Positions 36,180 to 49,275 are shown, counted from the first letter of the stretch. The stretch is 64,000 nucleotides of DNA from Allolobophora icterica (GCA_963556255.1 OY744612.1:19922068-19986067), one strand, 5' to 3'. Notes: generated by a model not told the origin, from the sequence alone. Numbers and translations: made by a program.

Positions 36180-37276
36180 AAAGCAACGCGTCTATTTTAA
36201 AACTGACATCAAAGAAAATAAACCCGTGACTCTGATGAACACATCTTGTGACTTCACACGAAACATAGCATAGCATATAACAACACAACATTACAAACAA
36301 ATGTTGTAAGCTTAAGGAGGTCAGAAGACATGCAACCTTTGTTGGAATCACTGCAAAAGCATCTTTTGAAGATATCAGTTTAACAACATCTTTTAAATAG
36401 ATCTAGGGCCAAACTTAAATTGCGGAAAAAGCGTGAATTGTACAGTCGTTTTTAAATTGAATTTCACGAAAAAATTTCGACGAAGGTTAAAACATCCCAC
36501 ATTTGTCACACTTTTATTGAGTCAAACACGAAATAAAATAGCCAAGGTAAAAAATATTTTACAGCAGCTTATAATAGGCCTATCAATAATAAAATCACGC
36601 AATCGATTGTCAGCACTCAGCACAAAAAACGGCAAATTAGGAATTCAAACCTCACGCGACATTTAACGACAAATCACGGCATTTCACGGCATTTGCCGAT
36701 TACACGGAATTCCTCGATCTGTGACGTCAGTGTAATTGTGACGTTTATTTAACGACGTCGTCATAACAAAAACGACTGACGTCATAATAAAACCGTGTAC
36801 ACACCATAATACCTCAAGCTATTGGGGTAGAAGACAGGAAGCCGGCTGCCGGCTTTCCAACCAATCCCAGAGGGGTAACTAGCTTATAGAGGTAGGTTTC
36901 AAAATGCGCAATCGTCAAAATTGGGCTTACCCGCTCCTCATCTTCATTAGATGCCACTGGGATAAGTGTAGGGGCAAGGGAGAGTTAATTTTTAAAATAT
37001 TTTTATGTAGGCCTAATCTGCATTATTAATTTTCGGTTCTTGACTTTCTTTCTTCCTGTTCGTTTTACTTCTAAATTGACATCCTTTTGTTCTTCTGGGT
37101 CTGCTTCCCGTCTCTCCCTGTTCCTCTCGTCTTCCATCAGCGAGGACGCTGATCAGTCCTTCAATTAGGGCACGAGGGCTGCCAGAGTGAACCAGAGTAT
37201 TCTCTATATTCAATGCAGCAAGGGCCTCTCGCTGATCTTTCATGGTTACTTCGCTTGTGTAATTTAATAGTGAATT

Positions 37277-37278
<2 letters not shown>
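36180..37278. other. No gene recognised
   Basis: Unassigned. Several ACGGCATTT repeats lie near 36675-36695 and a CCGGCTGCCGGC palindrome at 36842. Confidence 0.5.

Positions 37279-37360
<82 letters not shown>
37279..37360 (+). repeat. (TA)n tract
   Basis: About 40 TA units, ending 25 bp before the left end of the 1,192-bp hAT element. A second TA tract flanks the MITE at 38847-39019 (39019-39068). Confidence 0.97.
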
Positions 37361-37364
<4 letters not shown>

Positions 37365-37385
37365 AAAATTAAATTACGTCTAGAC

Positions 37386-38577
37386 CAGGGGTGCGCAACC
37401 TTTTCGTTAATGTCGGCCGCATCAAAGGTTTATATTCTTATCACGGCCGCCAAGATATCTTAAGTTATTTAAAAATATTGGGATGAGAGATACGATTATT
37501 AAACACTATAACAGTGGCGACGCCCATAAAAATCTGCTTAGGCCTACCTTTACGAATATGTTTACTGGCGTCCATCTCCTCCTTCACGAACTTTAGTAAC
37601 AGTGGCGGTGCCAGGATTTCAGGCTTGAAACTATTAGCCTTTCCCTTTCTTCCCCTTCCCCTTCCTCCTCCCCTGCCCTTCCCTTTTCTCCATCCCTTTC
37701 GTCTTCCTGTACCTCCCTACCCCTCTTTTACACTCCTCCCCTTCTTCCCATCTCCCTCCCCTTCCTTTCCCTTCATCCCGCCTAGTCCCTTCTCTTCCTC
37801 CAGGCCCGGCCCTAGGGCGTGCGCGGCCCTAAGGCAGCAAGCGATGAGCGGGGCCTCAAGCCAAAATGGAATTGCGGAGTTGATTTCCAGCCGATATGGT
37901 ATTGGCATTTGGCAATACCACAAGTAATTAAAATAATGTAAAATCGAAATTAAAATCGGTTAATGAACACACAATGCAAATCAGTCTCTTAACTTAATAC
38001 TAGAATTTTACTATGAAAGCAATGTTTTATTTAATTATTTGAATATCTGTTCAATCTCATCGCAGTAAAAAATTATAGCCAGAAGCGCGGGGCCCCTGAA
38101 AGCGCGGGCCCAAGGCGGCTGCCTCGATCGCTTTGCTCTAGGGCCGGGCCTGTCTTCCTCCAACAACCCCTACCACCTTTGAAGAGGGGCCCGGGGGTTC
38201 TCCCCGGAAAATCTTTTCAGGTTCCAGATGCCTGTAGGTGCGTTTTAGCACACATCCTGTGAAAAAAAACGGTATTTACACGTGTGGCAACTGATAAATT
38301 TGGGAGATTTACATTGCACTACAAGGACGGCGGTAAAGGATGGAGTTGGAATGTCTTCCCATTGTATTTCATCCTTTTCCATTAGAGATGTTGCTGCTGC
38401 TTAAGGGACAATTTTTATTCTTTATGAAATAAAATTCCAGAATTTCCAGATTAAGAATTAGTAGGGGGCCTACACAGACGGCCGCCAAAACATTATCATT
38501 AGATCAGCTGTCCACGGCCGCCAAATCTCCCTGTCACGGCCGCAAGCGGCCGTACGGCCGCAGGTTGCGCACCGCTG
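37386..38577. mobile_element. hAT element (1,192 bp), TSD GTCTAGAC, hosting a nested hAT MITE
   Basis: The ends are CAGGGGTGCGCAACCTTTT and, inverted, CAGCGGTGCGCAACCTGC. Flanks GTCTAGAC (37378-37385 and 38578-38585) are identical. Subterminal CGGCCGC motifs occur on both sides (37413-37450 and 38505-38560). The inside has a pyrimidine-rich tract (37638-37800), a nested MITE (37801-38152) and no recognisable transposase. Confidence 0.92.
37801..38152. mobile_element. Nested hAT MITE (352 bp), perfect TIR and TSD TCTTCCTC
   Basis: The terminal inverted repeats CAGGCCCGGCCCTAG are perfect over 15 bp. Flanks TCTTCCTC (37793-37800 and 38153-38160) are identical. It inserted into the CT-rich tract of the surrounding 1,192-bp hAT element, so it is the younger of the two. 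Confidence 0.95.
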
Positions 38578-38846
38578 GTCTAGACAGTAAGATATCTATC
38601 AATCTGAGTTACGAAAACTTAACCGTTCGGTAGGCGAAGCCACAGACGACATCTGACGGACGAATCGGCGAGGAATCTTTTAAACGAAAAACATTTTCAG
38701 TTGAATGAGGTCACACAGACGAAAGTGTGTTACCGGGGATGAACACGTTGAAGCCTAGGCCTACTTCACACAAGACCTATTAAACTTGTGCACAGAAAAA
38801 ATAGAGGGATACATACCTACATATATGCATTAAATATATATATATA

Positions 38847-39016
38847 CAGGGGCGTCTATCCCCCCTAAGTCATTGGAGCAGCGTCCCTTTTCCCCTCTTC
38901 TTCCCCCCTCGCCGTTCCTCCCCCCCCTAAAATGGTGGCACACACACTGACAAATCTTTCCCCCCTTATTTCTTGGATGGAGCATTTGCTGCAAGGTTTC
39001 TATGGTGTAGACGCCC

Positions 39017-39019
<3 letters not shown>
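38847..39019. mobile_element. hAT-like MITE, family 'CAGGGGCGTCTA' (173 bp)
   Basis: The 12-bp terminal inverted repeats CAGGGGCGTCTA are perfect. It sits inside an AT dinucleotide tract, so the TATATATA flanks fit an 8-bp duplication but prove little. The internal sequence matches the copy at 29074-29233. Confidence 0.85.
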
Positions 39020-39071
<52 letters not shown>

Positions 39072-39181
39072 GTATATGCTATAACATTATGTATGAACGA
39101 CAATGATAATTAGTAATTACATTACATAATTATGATAGGCTATAAAGTATGCTGTTTAAACAACTCTCTTCACACACACAC

Positions 39182-39215
<34 letters not shown>

Positions 39216-39439
39216 TCGTATAACTTATTACTCCCTCCTTCCCTCCCTTCCCTGGCTTTTCTCTGTCTTTGTCTGTCTGTCTGCTTGGTCTGTCTGTCTT
39301 GAAAAACGCTCTGAAAAATACATGGGGGCTAACGGTGTCACAGGCCTACCTTTGATTAAAAGAATTCTAACTAGTCTGCCTGTCTGCCGACAGTAGCTGC
39401 TATGCTTTCATACACACAGTTTATAAACATTAGTTAGGT

Positions 39440-40630
39440 AAGAGACGGAGAGTTAGTCGATAGGTGTATGGTTGATTTGATAAGGAAGGCTATAGGATGA
39501 TGAATTCTGTTTTGGAAGGGTTAAGGGAGATAAGATTGGATGACATCCACTGTGAGATAAGGTTAACCACGTTGAGTAATTGTGTGATGGAGGTGGAAAA
39601 AGAGCTTGGGGAAAAGGATATGTAAAGTTGGGTGTCGTCTGCGTAGAGATGGTGGTCAACAGAGGAGGATTTTATGAGATGGCTTAAAGGTGTGGTATAC
39701 AGGGTGAAGAGGAGTGGACCCAAGACGGAGCGTTGAGGGACACCACAGGACAGAGAGAGGGGCTGCGAGGCTTTAACAGAGAGAAGGATCGGGAAGACAG
39801 GTAGGATTGGAACCAGAATAGAGCAGTGTCAGAGACGCCAAACCAAGAAGATAGTCGTTGAAGCAGGAGGCTGTGATCGATGGTGTCGGAAATGTCAAGG
39901 AGGCAGAGGCAAGAGACTTGCTGAAGGCTGACGGCAGGGATTAGTTTATTTGTACAGAGACGCAAGTAAAGTTTCTGTTGAGCGGTGTTTGGTGAAACCA
40001 GATTGGTGCGGGTTGAAGAGTGAATTAGAAGAGAGGTAATCATTTATCCGGACAAGGACAATTCGTTCAGTAGACTTAGTTAACTATTAAAGACAGGTTT
40101 CCTGGTCAGGATTTTTAGAAGGGGAGTCACTAAATGGTGCTTAAAGGCCATTGGGAAGTCACCGGTAGAGAGTGAGAGGTTGATAATTCTAGTGATTACA
40201 GGAACGAGGACAGAGACACAGTCTTTTAGAAGAGAGGTGGAGATAGGATTAAGTTCGCATTGCTTCTTGGGAAGAGAGTTTAGGAGGAGTGGCACTTCTG
40301 CTTCGGAGGCGGGAGAGAAAATTGATGACTGAGAGGTAGGGGGAATAGGGTTGAAGGAAGGGGTGAATCAGTGCTGAAGGATGCGAGGGGGAGTGTTTGT
40401 GCCTAGAACAAATTGTAGGCCTAATGTGAAGCGAGGGAATGAGATTTTGTCCGAGAAATAGGAACAGAAGGTATCAACGATGGAGGTGGAGGAAGAGAGC
40501 TAGGCAGTGGGACGGGAGATTTGCGATGGATAGAGTTGACAGCTCTCCAGAGATGTCTTGGGTTGGAGGACCTGGAATGGATAAGCGAGAATAGTATTTT
40601 ATTTTGGCAGCAGCGATGAGTTTATGGTAT
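39440..40630 (-). pseudogene. L2/CR1-like LINE reverse transcriptase, frameshifted fragment
   Basis: On the minus strand three successive frames together read as an L2/CR1-type RT. Upstream (40.5-40.1 kb) are the linker and 'MAFKHHLVTPLLK'. At 39.8-39.9 kb is 'DTIDHSLLLQRLSSWF', and near 39.7 kb '[16 protein letters not shown]'. The catalytic YADD box is encoded at 39634-39645 within '[13 protein letters not shown]', and '[11 protein letters not shown]' follows. The frame changes several times and neither the endonuclease nor the C-terminus is present, so this is a dead fragment. L2-type elements copy RNA into DNA at a nicked target; this copy cannot encode a working enzyme. Confidence 0.8.
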
Positions 40631-41217
40631 CTATAAAGCTTCCGGAAAAACATCTATAGCCAGTGCGCCCCCGAGCGACAGCCGAAACAACCAATTCCTG
40701 GTTCTTTGCTCCGCTGGTCTGACAAGGCTCGGACCCACCTAATTCTTAGATTGCAGGACAGTCTGGGTCCTAATAGTGGGAGTAGCCTATAAGATTCTGT
40801 TCGAGACTCTGGGAAGGGCACACAGAGACAAATCTGATAAAATTAAATGTCCTGAGCCTTTTCTCCTTTTCCCTAATTATTGTGTGCCTTCTTTAACATG
40901 GGATTTCTGTTTACCAACATTGAACATCTCGTAACTCTGGCACTAGTATGATGACACATTAGCCGTTCTCTGAGTTTCTGGGACTGGGCAGTTTAATGAC
41001 AAGTCTTTGTCTTCCGCCCTAGACTCATAATATATTATGTGCCTCGCGTAACGCATGCTCTCTCGCTATCACAGTATATCACACATCTCTCACTCCATTC
41101 AGCGTCTAGGACATCTGGCCTCAACATATTGGTAAGTTCTTGTATCGCACCATAATGGTGCCAGTTGTCGTCCAACACAGTTAATAAATTCTACTCCGGA
41201 AGATAGGATATCTTTGT
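40631..41217. other. No gene recognised
   Basis: Unassigned sequence between the L2-like pseudogene and the 21-bp minisatellite. Confidence 0.5.
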
Positions 41218-41815
41218 TAAGTCTGATAGGGAAAGTAATGGCTCCTTTAGAGAAGGTCATCGCTCCTTTACAGAAGGTCAACGTTCCTTTATGGAAGGTA
41301 ATCGTTCTTTTAGGGAAGGTAATCGCTTCTTTAGGGAAGGTCACTGCTTCTGTAGAGAAGGTCATCGCTCCTTTACAGAAGGTCAACGCTCCTTTAGGGA
41401 AGGTAATCGCTCCTTTAGGGAAGGTCATCGCTCCTCAAGGGAAGGTCATTGCTCCTTTAAGGAAGGTCATCGCTCCTTTAGGGAAGGTAATCGCTCCTTT
41501 AGGGAAGGTAATCGCTCCTTTAGGGAAGGTCACTGCTCCTTTAGAGAAGGTCACCGCTGCTTTAGAGAAGGTCATCGCTCCTTTAGGGAAGCTATAATCG
41601 CTGCTCTAGGGAAGGTAATCGCTCCTTTAGGGAAGGTCATCGCTCCTCAAGGGAAGGTCATTGCTCCTTTAAGGAAGGTCATCGCTCCTTTAGGGAAGGT
41701 AATCGCTCCTTTAGGGATGGTCATCGCTCCTTTAGGGAAGGTCATCGCTCCTCAAGGGAAGGTCATCGCTCCTTTAAGGAAGGTCATCGCTCCTTTAGGG
41801 AAGGTAATCGCTCCT
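41218..41815 (+). repeat. 21-bp minisatellite, about 28 copies
   Basis: The unit is GAAGGTCATCGCTCCTTTAG plus G, with variants GGTAATCGC, GGTCACTGC and CTCAAGGGAAGG. At 21 bp every frame keeps its phase. One plus frame encodes a seven-residue KVIAPLG repeat and another EGHRSFR. These frames are open but show no codon-level conservation, start context or flanking exon, so I treat them as repeat shadows. Confidence 0.95.
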
Positions 41816-42429
41816 TCGCCGCCCACAATGTTTCTTTCCCAACGATATGTTTATTTAAATTGAATTTGTAATTAAATCGTTAACATGTACAACTAAATTC
41901 TAAGGCGAACCGAACACCTTAAACATAAAACTGCTATAATATGTTGCCCATATTATTGAAATACAATTAATATTATTCTAAATCCCTGTCAATAGACAAG
42001 TCTTGTTGCCTACGTGTCTCCTAACTGGGCAAACGAGGACTTAGATCTGAGGCCATGCCAGACTGGAACATAATACCGAGGACGTCGTAAAAACGTACCT
42101 AAATCTGAGGACACGCAGCCACATACAGCCAAGGTCAGAAGAGTTCTAAGAACGGTGGTCGATGGAGTGCGTATTGTAATAAGTGTGCTATCAGTGTTCA
42201 TTATACTCCATGTACGAGACATTGGCTGAGTGCTTATGGCCCATAAGCACCCACATAGGCCTATATATCTACCCAAACCTCACAGGACCTATATAAATAG
42301 GATATATAGACACACACGGGTGCAAACGTGCGCACTGGCCAATACAGTCATAACCGCACACTCAAGATGACCTTGACCGAATCGAGGCAAGCATAATATT
42401 CAAATCATTACGCTCACCTGCACCGAGTC

Positions 42430-42433
42430 GTAA

Positions 42434-42521
<88 letters not shown>
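42430..42521 (+). repeat. (CTGC)n tetranucleotide tract
   Basis: About 22 uninterrupted CTGC units follow CGTAAC and end before TATTTTATTG. Confidence 0.97.
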
Positions 42522-42616
42522 CTATTTTATTGTTCTGTCTCTTTCGATGCGATGAGATCGCGATGTTAGGCGGTGATTGTGTAGTGTAGCGTATTGTGAA
42601 GTAGTGCTGTGTAGAG

Positions 42617-42935
42617 CAGTGCTACTCAAACTGTGGTCCGCGGTCCGGTAACGGTCTGCGAGTGATTTGTTATCCGTTATCGGGCCGCCGAATGATAACC
42701 GGAACCACAATTTAGATCATATTCAAATAAACGATTTACGTTGTGTGTTGCAAAAAACGAGAACACAACACATGCTATAGTATCGAAAGTATAGATGTAA
42801 TAAACAACGACGATATTAATTTTATGAATTCTAAATTTCAACAGGCCTATAACATGCTATATAGGTCTATGTAAGCTGATGTTGAAAAGCATCGGTCCGC
42901 TGAAGGGCTGGCAAAACAATTACCGGTCCGCTATT
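42617..42935. mobile_element. Decayed or truncated hAT-like left end
   Basis: CAGTGCTACTCAAACTGTGG followed by TCCGCGGTCCGG is a familiar hAT terminus (CAGTGNTTCTCAAACT). CGGTCCGCT motifs recur at 42893 and 42925, as expected near the other end, but no inverted terminus or duplicated 8-bp flank was found. Confidence 0.45.
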
Positions 42936-43761
42936 TATCAGAGTCAGACACGTCTGAGAAGTAGGCCTACAGGTGTTCCGGAAGTAGCGCACATAGGCGC
43001 CGACTCCACAGGGGCAACAGGGACGTTCGCCCCAGTACTCACCAAGGTTCGGGGGCGAGAGTATATTTTCGCCCCAGTACATTTTTGGCCATTCAAAATA
43101 TCAAAAATTAAAAATGCTTAATAAAACTTACTTATTTATTTTTAATTAAAGAACAAGGCAGCCTCTACGGCCTTCATATTTACTGTTTCCAAGGGTCCCA
43201 AGCTTTTAACAAAGAAATTTCATGTACTTTTTTCGTGTACGTCTCAGCTTCGCTGCAGTCTGAACTAGCCTGTATATATGACGGATGCTTCATGATTTAT
43301 GATACACAGACGTATGTAAGTGTGGTGTCTCCTCGCCGATTAACATCTTTGGTCTATACTACGTCACCCTGATGTGTCGGACAGCCGGAGTATTTTACCC
43401 TGGCCGACCCACACCCAGTTGTACATGAACCAGATTCTCCCCTTTCAGGCGCACAACCACAGCGTACACTTTAACGGTGTATCTTTCAGCTCCAGCGCTA
43501 AGAAATGCCTGAAATAATATCTGCCTTGTTCGTCTGTCTTTCGCTCTCTAACTCGCTCGCTCGCTCACTCGCGCTCTCTCTTTCTCTGTCAGTCTTCTGT
43601 TTTCTCTCGACCTGCCTCCGCAGCAGTCTGTCTCTCTCAATGTCTCTCTATAAGCCGTGTGGCCTGTACACACTACACTGTACACACTACACTGTCTACA
43701 CAGGACTGCAGTTTTCATTCTTCATGTTAATCGGCCTCGTGTGAATAAAAGGGTAGTCTGG

Positions 43762-45731
43762 GAAACGGAGGGTTGAAGGAAGAGAGCGAATGGAGGAAAG
43801 GAGAAAGAGAGCGAACGAAGGGTTGGAGGAAGAGAGCGAACGGAGGGTTGGAGGTAGAGGGCGAACGGAGGGTTGGAGGAAGAGAGCAAACGGAGGGTTG
43901 GAGAAAGAGAGCGAACGGAGGGTTGGAGGAAGAGAGCAAACGGAGGGTTGGAGGAAGAGAGCAAACGGAGGGTTGGACGAAGAGAGCGAAAGGAGGAACG
44001 GAGGAAGAGAGCCAACGGAGGGTTGGAGGAAGAGAACGAAAGGAGGAAGGGAGGAAGAGAGCCAACCGCGGGTTGGACGAAGACAGCGAAAGGAGGAAGG
44101 GAGGAAGAGAGCGAACGGAGGGTTGGAGGAAGAGAGCGAAAGGAGGAAGGGAGGAAGAGAGCCAACCGAGGGTTGGAGGAAGAGAGCGAACGGAGGGTTG
44201 GAGGAAGAGAGCAAACGGAGGGTTGGAGGAAGAGAGCAAACGGAGGGTTGGAGGAAGAGAGCAAGCGGAGGGTTGGAGGTAGAGGGCGAACGGAGGGTTG
44301 GAGGAAGAGAGCGAATGGAGGGTTGGAGGAAGAGAGCAAACGGAGGGTTGGAGGAAGAGAGCAAACGGAGGGTTGGAGAAAGAGAGCAAACGGAGGGTTG
44401 GAGGAAGAGAGCAGACGGAGGGTTGGAGGAAGAGAGCGAATGGAGGGTTGGAGGAAGAGAGCAAAGGGAGGGTTGGAGGAAGAGAGCAAACGGAGGGTTG
44501 GAGAAAGAGAGCGAACGGAGGGTTGGAGGAAGAGAGCAAGCGGAGGGTTGGAGAAAGAGAGCGAACGGAGGGTTGGAGGAAGAGAGCAAACGGAGGGTTG
44601 GAGGAAGAGAGCAAACGGAGGGTTGGAGAAAGAGAGCAAACGGAGGGTTGGAGGAAGAGAGCGAACGGAGGGTTGGAGGAAGAGAGCAAACGGAGGGTTG
44701 GAGGAAGAGAGCAAACGGAGGGTTGGAGGAAGAGAGCAAACGGAGGGTTGGAGGAAGAGAGCAAGCGGAGGGTTGGAGGTAGAGGGCGAACGGAGGGTTG
44801 GAGGTAGAGAGCAAACGGAGGGTTGGAGGAAGAGAGCAAACGGAGGGTTGGAGGAAGAGAGCAAACGGAGGGTTGGAGGAAGAGAGCAAACGGAGGGTTG
44901 GAGGAAGAGAGCAAACGGAGGGTTGGAGAAAGAGAGCGAACGGAGGGTTGGAGGAAGAGAGCAAGCGGAGGGTTGGAGAAAGAGAGCGAACGGAGGGTTG
45001 GAGGAAGAGAGCAAACGGAGGGTTGGAGGAAGAGAGCAAACGGAGGGTTGGAGAAAGAGAGCAAACGGAGGGTTGGAGGAAGAGAGCGAACGGAGGGTTG
45101 GAGGAAGAGAGCAAACGGAGGGTTGGAGGAAGAGAGCAAACGGAGGGTTGGAGGAAGAGAGCAAACGGAGGGTTGGAGGAAGAGAGCAAGCGGAGGGTTG
45201 GAGGTAGAGGGCGAACGGAGGGTTGGAGGTAGAGAGCAAACGGAGGGTTGGAGGAAGAGAGCAAACGGAGGGTTGGAGGAAGAGAGCAAACGGAGGGTTG
45301 GAGGAAGAGAGCAAGCGGAGGGTTGGAGGTAGAGGGCGAACGGAGGGTTGGAGGTAGAGGGCGAACGGAGGGTTGGAGGTAGAGGGCGAACGGAGGGTTG
45401 GAGGTAGAGGGCGAACGGAGGGTTGGAGGTAGAGGGCGAACGGAGGGTTGGAGGAAGAGAGCAAACGGAGGGTTGGAGGAAGAGAGCAAACGGAGGGTTG
45501 GAGGAAGAGAGCGAACGGAGGGTTGGAGGAAGAGAGCAAACGGAGGGTTGGAGGAAGAGAGCAAACGGAGGGTTGGAGGAAGAGAGCAAGCGGAGGGTTG
45601 GAGGTAGAGGGCGAACGGAGGGTTGGAGGTAGAGGGCGAACGGAGGGTTGGAGGTAGAGGGCGAACGGAGGGTTGGAGGAAGAGGGCGAACGGAGGGTTG
45701 GAGGAAGAGGGCGAACGGAGGGTTGGAGGAA
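43762..45731. repeat. 25-bp minisatellite, about 78 copies
   Basis: The unit is GAGCAAACGGAGGGTTGG plus AGGAAGA, 25 bp, nearly all purine on the plus strand apart from a few C and T. The left edge is degenerate (AGGAGGAAGG variants, 43787-44170) and the rest highly uniform. Higher-order blocks are visible: a run of about 320 bp beginning near 44505 recurs near 44930. Because 25 is not a multiple of 3, each frame cycles through a 25-residue period. All three minus frames stay open for about 620-690 codons, and plus frames are broken only by the GGTAGAGG variant. These are not genes. Confidence 0.97.
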
Positions 45732-45814
45732 CCTATTGACTATTGTAGGCCTACTGCACGTGCATAATGAAGTACTCTGTTCATGATTCTTCATTCATTA
45801 TGTAATTATCTTTA

Positions 45815-46402
45815 ATCTGCAGTGTTAGTGTACTCATAACAGAAGACGCGGAGTGTAGCAGGGAGATTGGTATAAGAACTGCAAGAGGACTGGGAATAGG
45901 AGCAGATCTGAATAAATTGTGGAAAAACCATAACATAAAAATTACCACAAAGTTAAAGTTAATGAAGACACTTATATGGCCAGTGATGATGTATGGCGGT
46001 GAGAGTTGGACAATCAAAAAGAGGGAGGAGGATAGAATAAAGGCATTTGAACTGAAATGCATATGAAAAATCCTTGGAATATCATGGACTGAGAAGAAAA
46101 CAAATGAATGGGTACTGGAGACGGCGGGGTTGGAAAGGAACCTATTGGAATCAATCAAAAGAAGAAAGATGTCATACTTTGGGCACATAATGAGGAAACA
46201 GAGGGATTGCCTAGAGAAAGAAATTATGCAGGGAACGGTACCGGGAACAAGAGCAAGAGGAAGACCAAGGAAGAAGTGGATGGACAACATTGGCGAATGG
46301 TTGGGATTATCAACAGAGAGGTTGCTGCGAGTAGCCGAAGACAGGAAAGGATGGAGAAGAATCGTCTACAATGCCTCCAACCCTCGTATCGAGGACGGTT
46401 AA
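45815..46402 (+). pseudogene. 5'-truncated LINE RT C-terminal fragment inside a hAT-ended element
   Basis: One frame reads from about 'ITEDAECSREI' (45836) through 'LIWPVMMYGGESWT', an in-frame TGA at 46064-46066, 'NLLESIKRRKMSYFGHIMR', 'GRPRKKWMDNI' and a stop at 46402. The 'YGSETW ... RRKLxYFGHxxR ... GRGRPRxxWxDxI' pattern is the C-terminal end of a very common animal endonuclease-reverse transcriptase LINE (RTE- or Jockey-grade; I cannot fix the clade). The catalytic RT part is missing and the TGA stands where a Trp/Arg is usual. It is probably a truncated insertion carried within the 42992-47053 element. Confidence 0.75.
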
Positions 46403-46629
46403 AGAGAGAGAGAGTGTACACTATAGCTATGCATGTAGCATGTAGCCTAACTAGTCTATAAGCGACAGGCCAAATTGACCAATACATTTTTCTTGTATTC
46501 TTGTTTTGGCTTGAACTATTAATGTGACTTGAACTATGGATCATTGATGATAACGTTCAATACTTTTTTTTTTACCTAATTGCACTTTTAAATAGCTATC
46601 TCAGTACTTTAACGTTTTAATGGGTAGGC

Positions 46630-46685
46630 TTAAGGGCCCCAAGGTTAGAATGTCCAAAGGCCCCGGCTAGGTTGTTACGCCACTG
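46630..46685. mobile_element. Orphan hAT right end
   Basis: The inverted terminus CAGTGGCGTAACAACCTAGC lies at 46666-46685 and is preceded by GGGCCCCAAGG and GGCCCCGG motifs typical of subterminal hAT sequence. No matching left end or duplication is visible, so it was probably truncated. It lies inside the 42992-47053 element. Confidence 0.45.
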
Positions 46686-47190
46686 GTTGTTAACAAATCT
46701 TTCAAAACAGAATTATTTATTGTTACAGCCACAAAGGTTACTAATTATATAGTAACTTACTATTGTCATCACAATGGATAAGTTTGTTGTGAGACGTTCA
46801 TGCTTAGAAGTATTGCAACAAGAGACTGTGTCACCGCCGCCGGTTGCTGTGTGCTTGTCTTTATGATTGAGCAGAGGAAGTACTGTTGCATAGCATTACA
46901 ATTAGTCTCTTCCCAGTTGAAAGGGCTTGAGGAAAGGGGGAACTCGTAGAGGGGGAAGACAGGGCAGGATAGGCGATGGGATCACATCCGATCACGGGAT
47001 CTTGGGAATGGCATTCTTGCCCCAGTACCTTTTACTAAAAGTCGGCGCCTATGGTAGCGCAGGATGTAGGCCTACTGTTGCGTGTTAACAGGCGTATATA
47101 GCTAGGCGTACTGTAGACTTGACGCATGACCGAGGACAATGGAGATCATTTATTCGTACCCATAGCCGCCAAATGGCTGCCATCAGAAAC

Positions 47191-48615
<1,425 letters not shown>

Positions 48616-49225
48616 CATTGAATGTGGTTTTGGAACCAGACAGTGTATGTCCGCAAAATTTCTAGCCACACTAGAGTCTAGATGAAGTTTCTACTCATCA
48701 GATACCACCTGTAAGGTGTAGTGGATATTTCAAAATTGGAGCAGAAAATTATGCTGTTTTTTGCATGGAGATATTAAATACGTACATCAATGAATTGTAC
48801 AGATTGATATTATGTATGAATGTGTTTGTAGGCCTATATCTACTTGCGCAGTCTGTCTAACTTTATTTATCACAGTATATGAAAGGCCCATTTATTTAAC
48901 AACAAGTTAGTGTGTCTGAGTTCGAATCATTGTAATTATATTTTAAAAGTGGAGGAGCTAAAAAAAGTTCACGCACCGATTGGCGCATATTTCACTGATG
49001 CGTAACGAGTAGAAGATTTATTCGCGCAGCCGAGTTTTTCCGATATATAGGCCCTAGTTCGTTTGGCTGGTCTAACTTGCGGACGTCTCTGAGGAAGTCA
49101 TGATTCACCAAACCACAAAAATTCCAAGAACCAACGTTTTCTGTTTGAAACGATGTAAATGAACGTTGAAAAAGATTTAACACCAACGCATATGCAAGGT
49201 CATATACATGTAGCCCGCCCGTGCT

Positions 49226-49275
49226 CTGGTAGTGCCAGTTCCAAGCCTGGAAAAAGGAGGTGGGCCACGTCAATG
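49226..49275 (+). repeat. Dispersed repeat 'GTGCCAGTCCTGGAT', copy 3
   Basis: CTCTGGTAGTGCCAGTTCCA and GCCTGGAAAAAGGAGGTGGG match copies 1 and 2. Confidence 0.6.

Larger units (their letters stand above)
42992..47053. mobile_element. Large hAT-ended element (4,062 bp), TSD GTAGCGCA, carrying a minisatellite and a LINE fragment
   Basis: Both ends read CATAGGCGCCGACT inward (14-bp inverted repeats). Flanks GTAGCGCA (42984-42991 and 47054-47061) are identical, the 8-bp duplication of hAT transposition. GCCCCAGTAC recurs near 43030 and 43072 on the left and 47019 on the right. Inside are ~740 bp of unassigned sequence, ~2 kb of 25-bp minisatellite, a LINE 3' fragment and ~600 bp more, which includes an orphan hAT-like right end (TTACGCCACTG at 46675-46685). 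No hAT transposase is seen, so it would depend on one supplied elsewhere. Confidence 0.9.

Noticed and set aside
37511..37640. Two further hAT-like left ends, CAGTGGCGACGCCC (37511) and CAGTGGCGGTGCCAGG (37600)
   Set aside because: No inverted partner or 8-bp duplication was found. They may be remnants but cannot be supported.
41218..41815. CRISPR-like array
   Set aside because: Units are contiguous 21-mers with no unique spacers, and the context is eukaryotic. The same applies to the 24-, 25- and 30-bp arrays.
43696..45794. Three overlapping minus-strand frames of 620-690 codons and several plus-strand frames
   Set aside because: All are translations of the 25-bp minisatellite in different phases. 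They share one 25-residue cycle and have no non-repeat domain.
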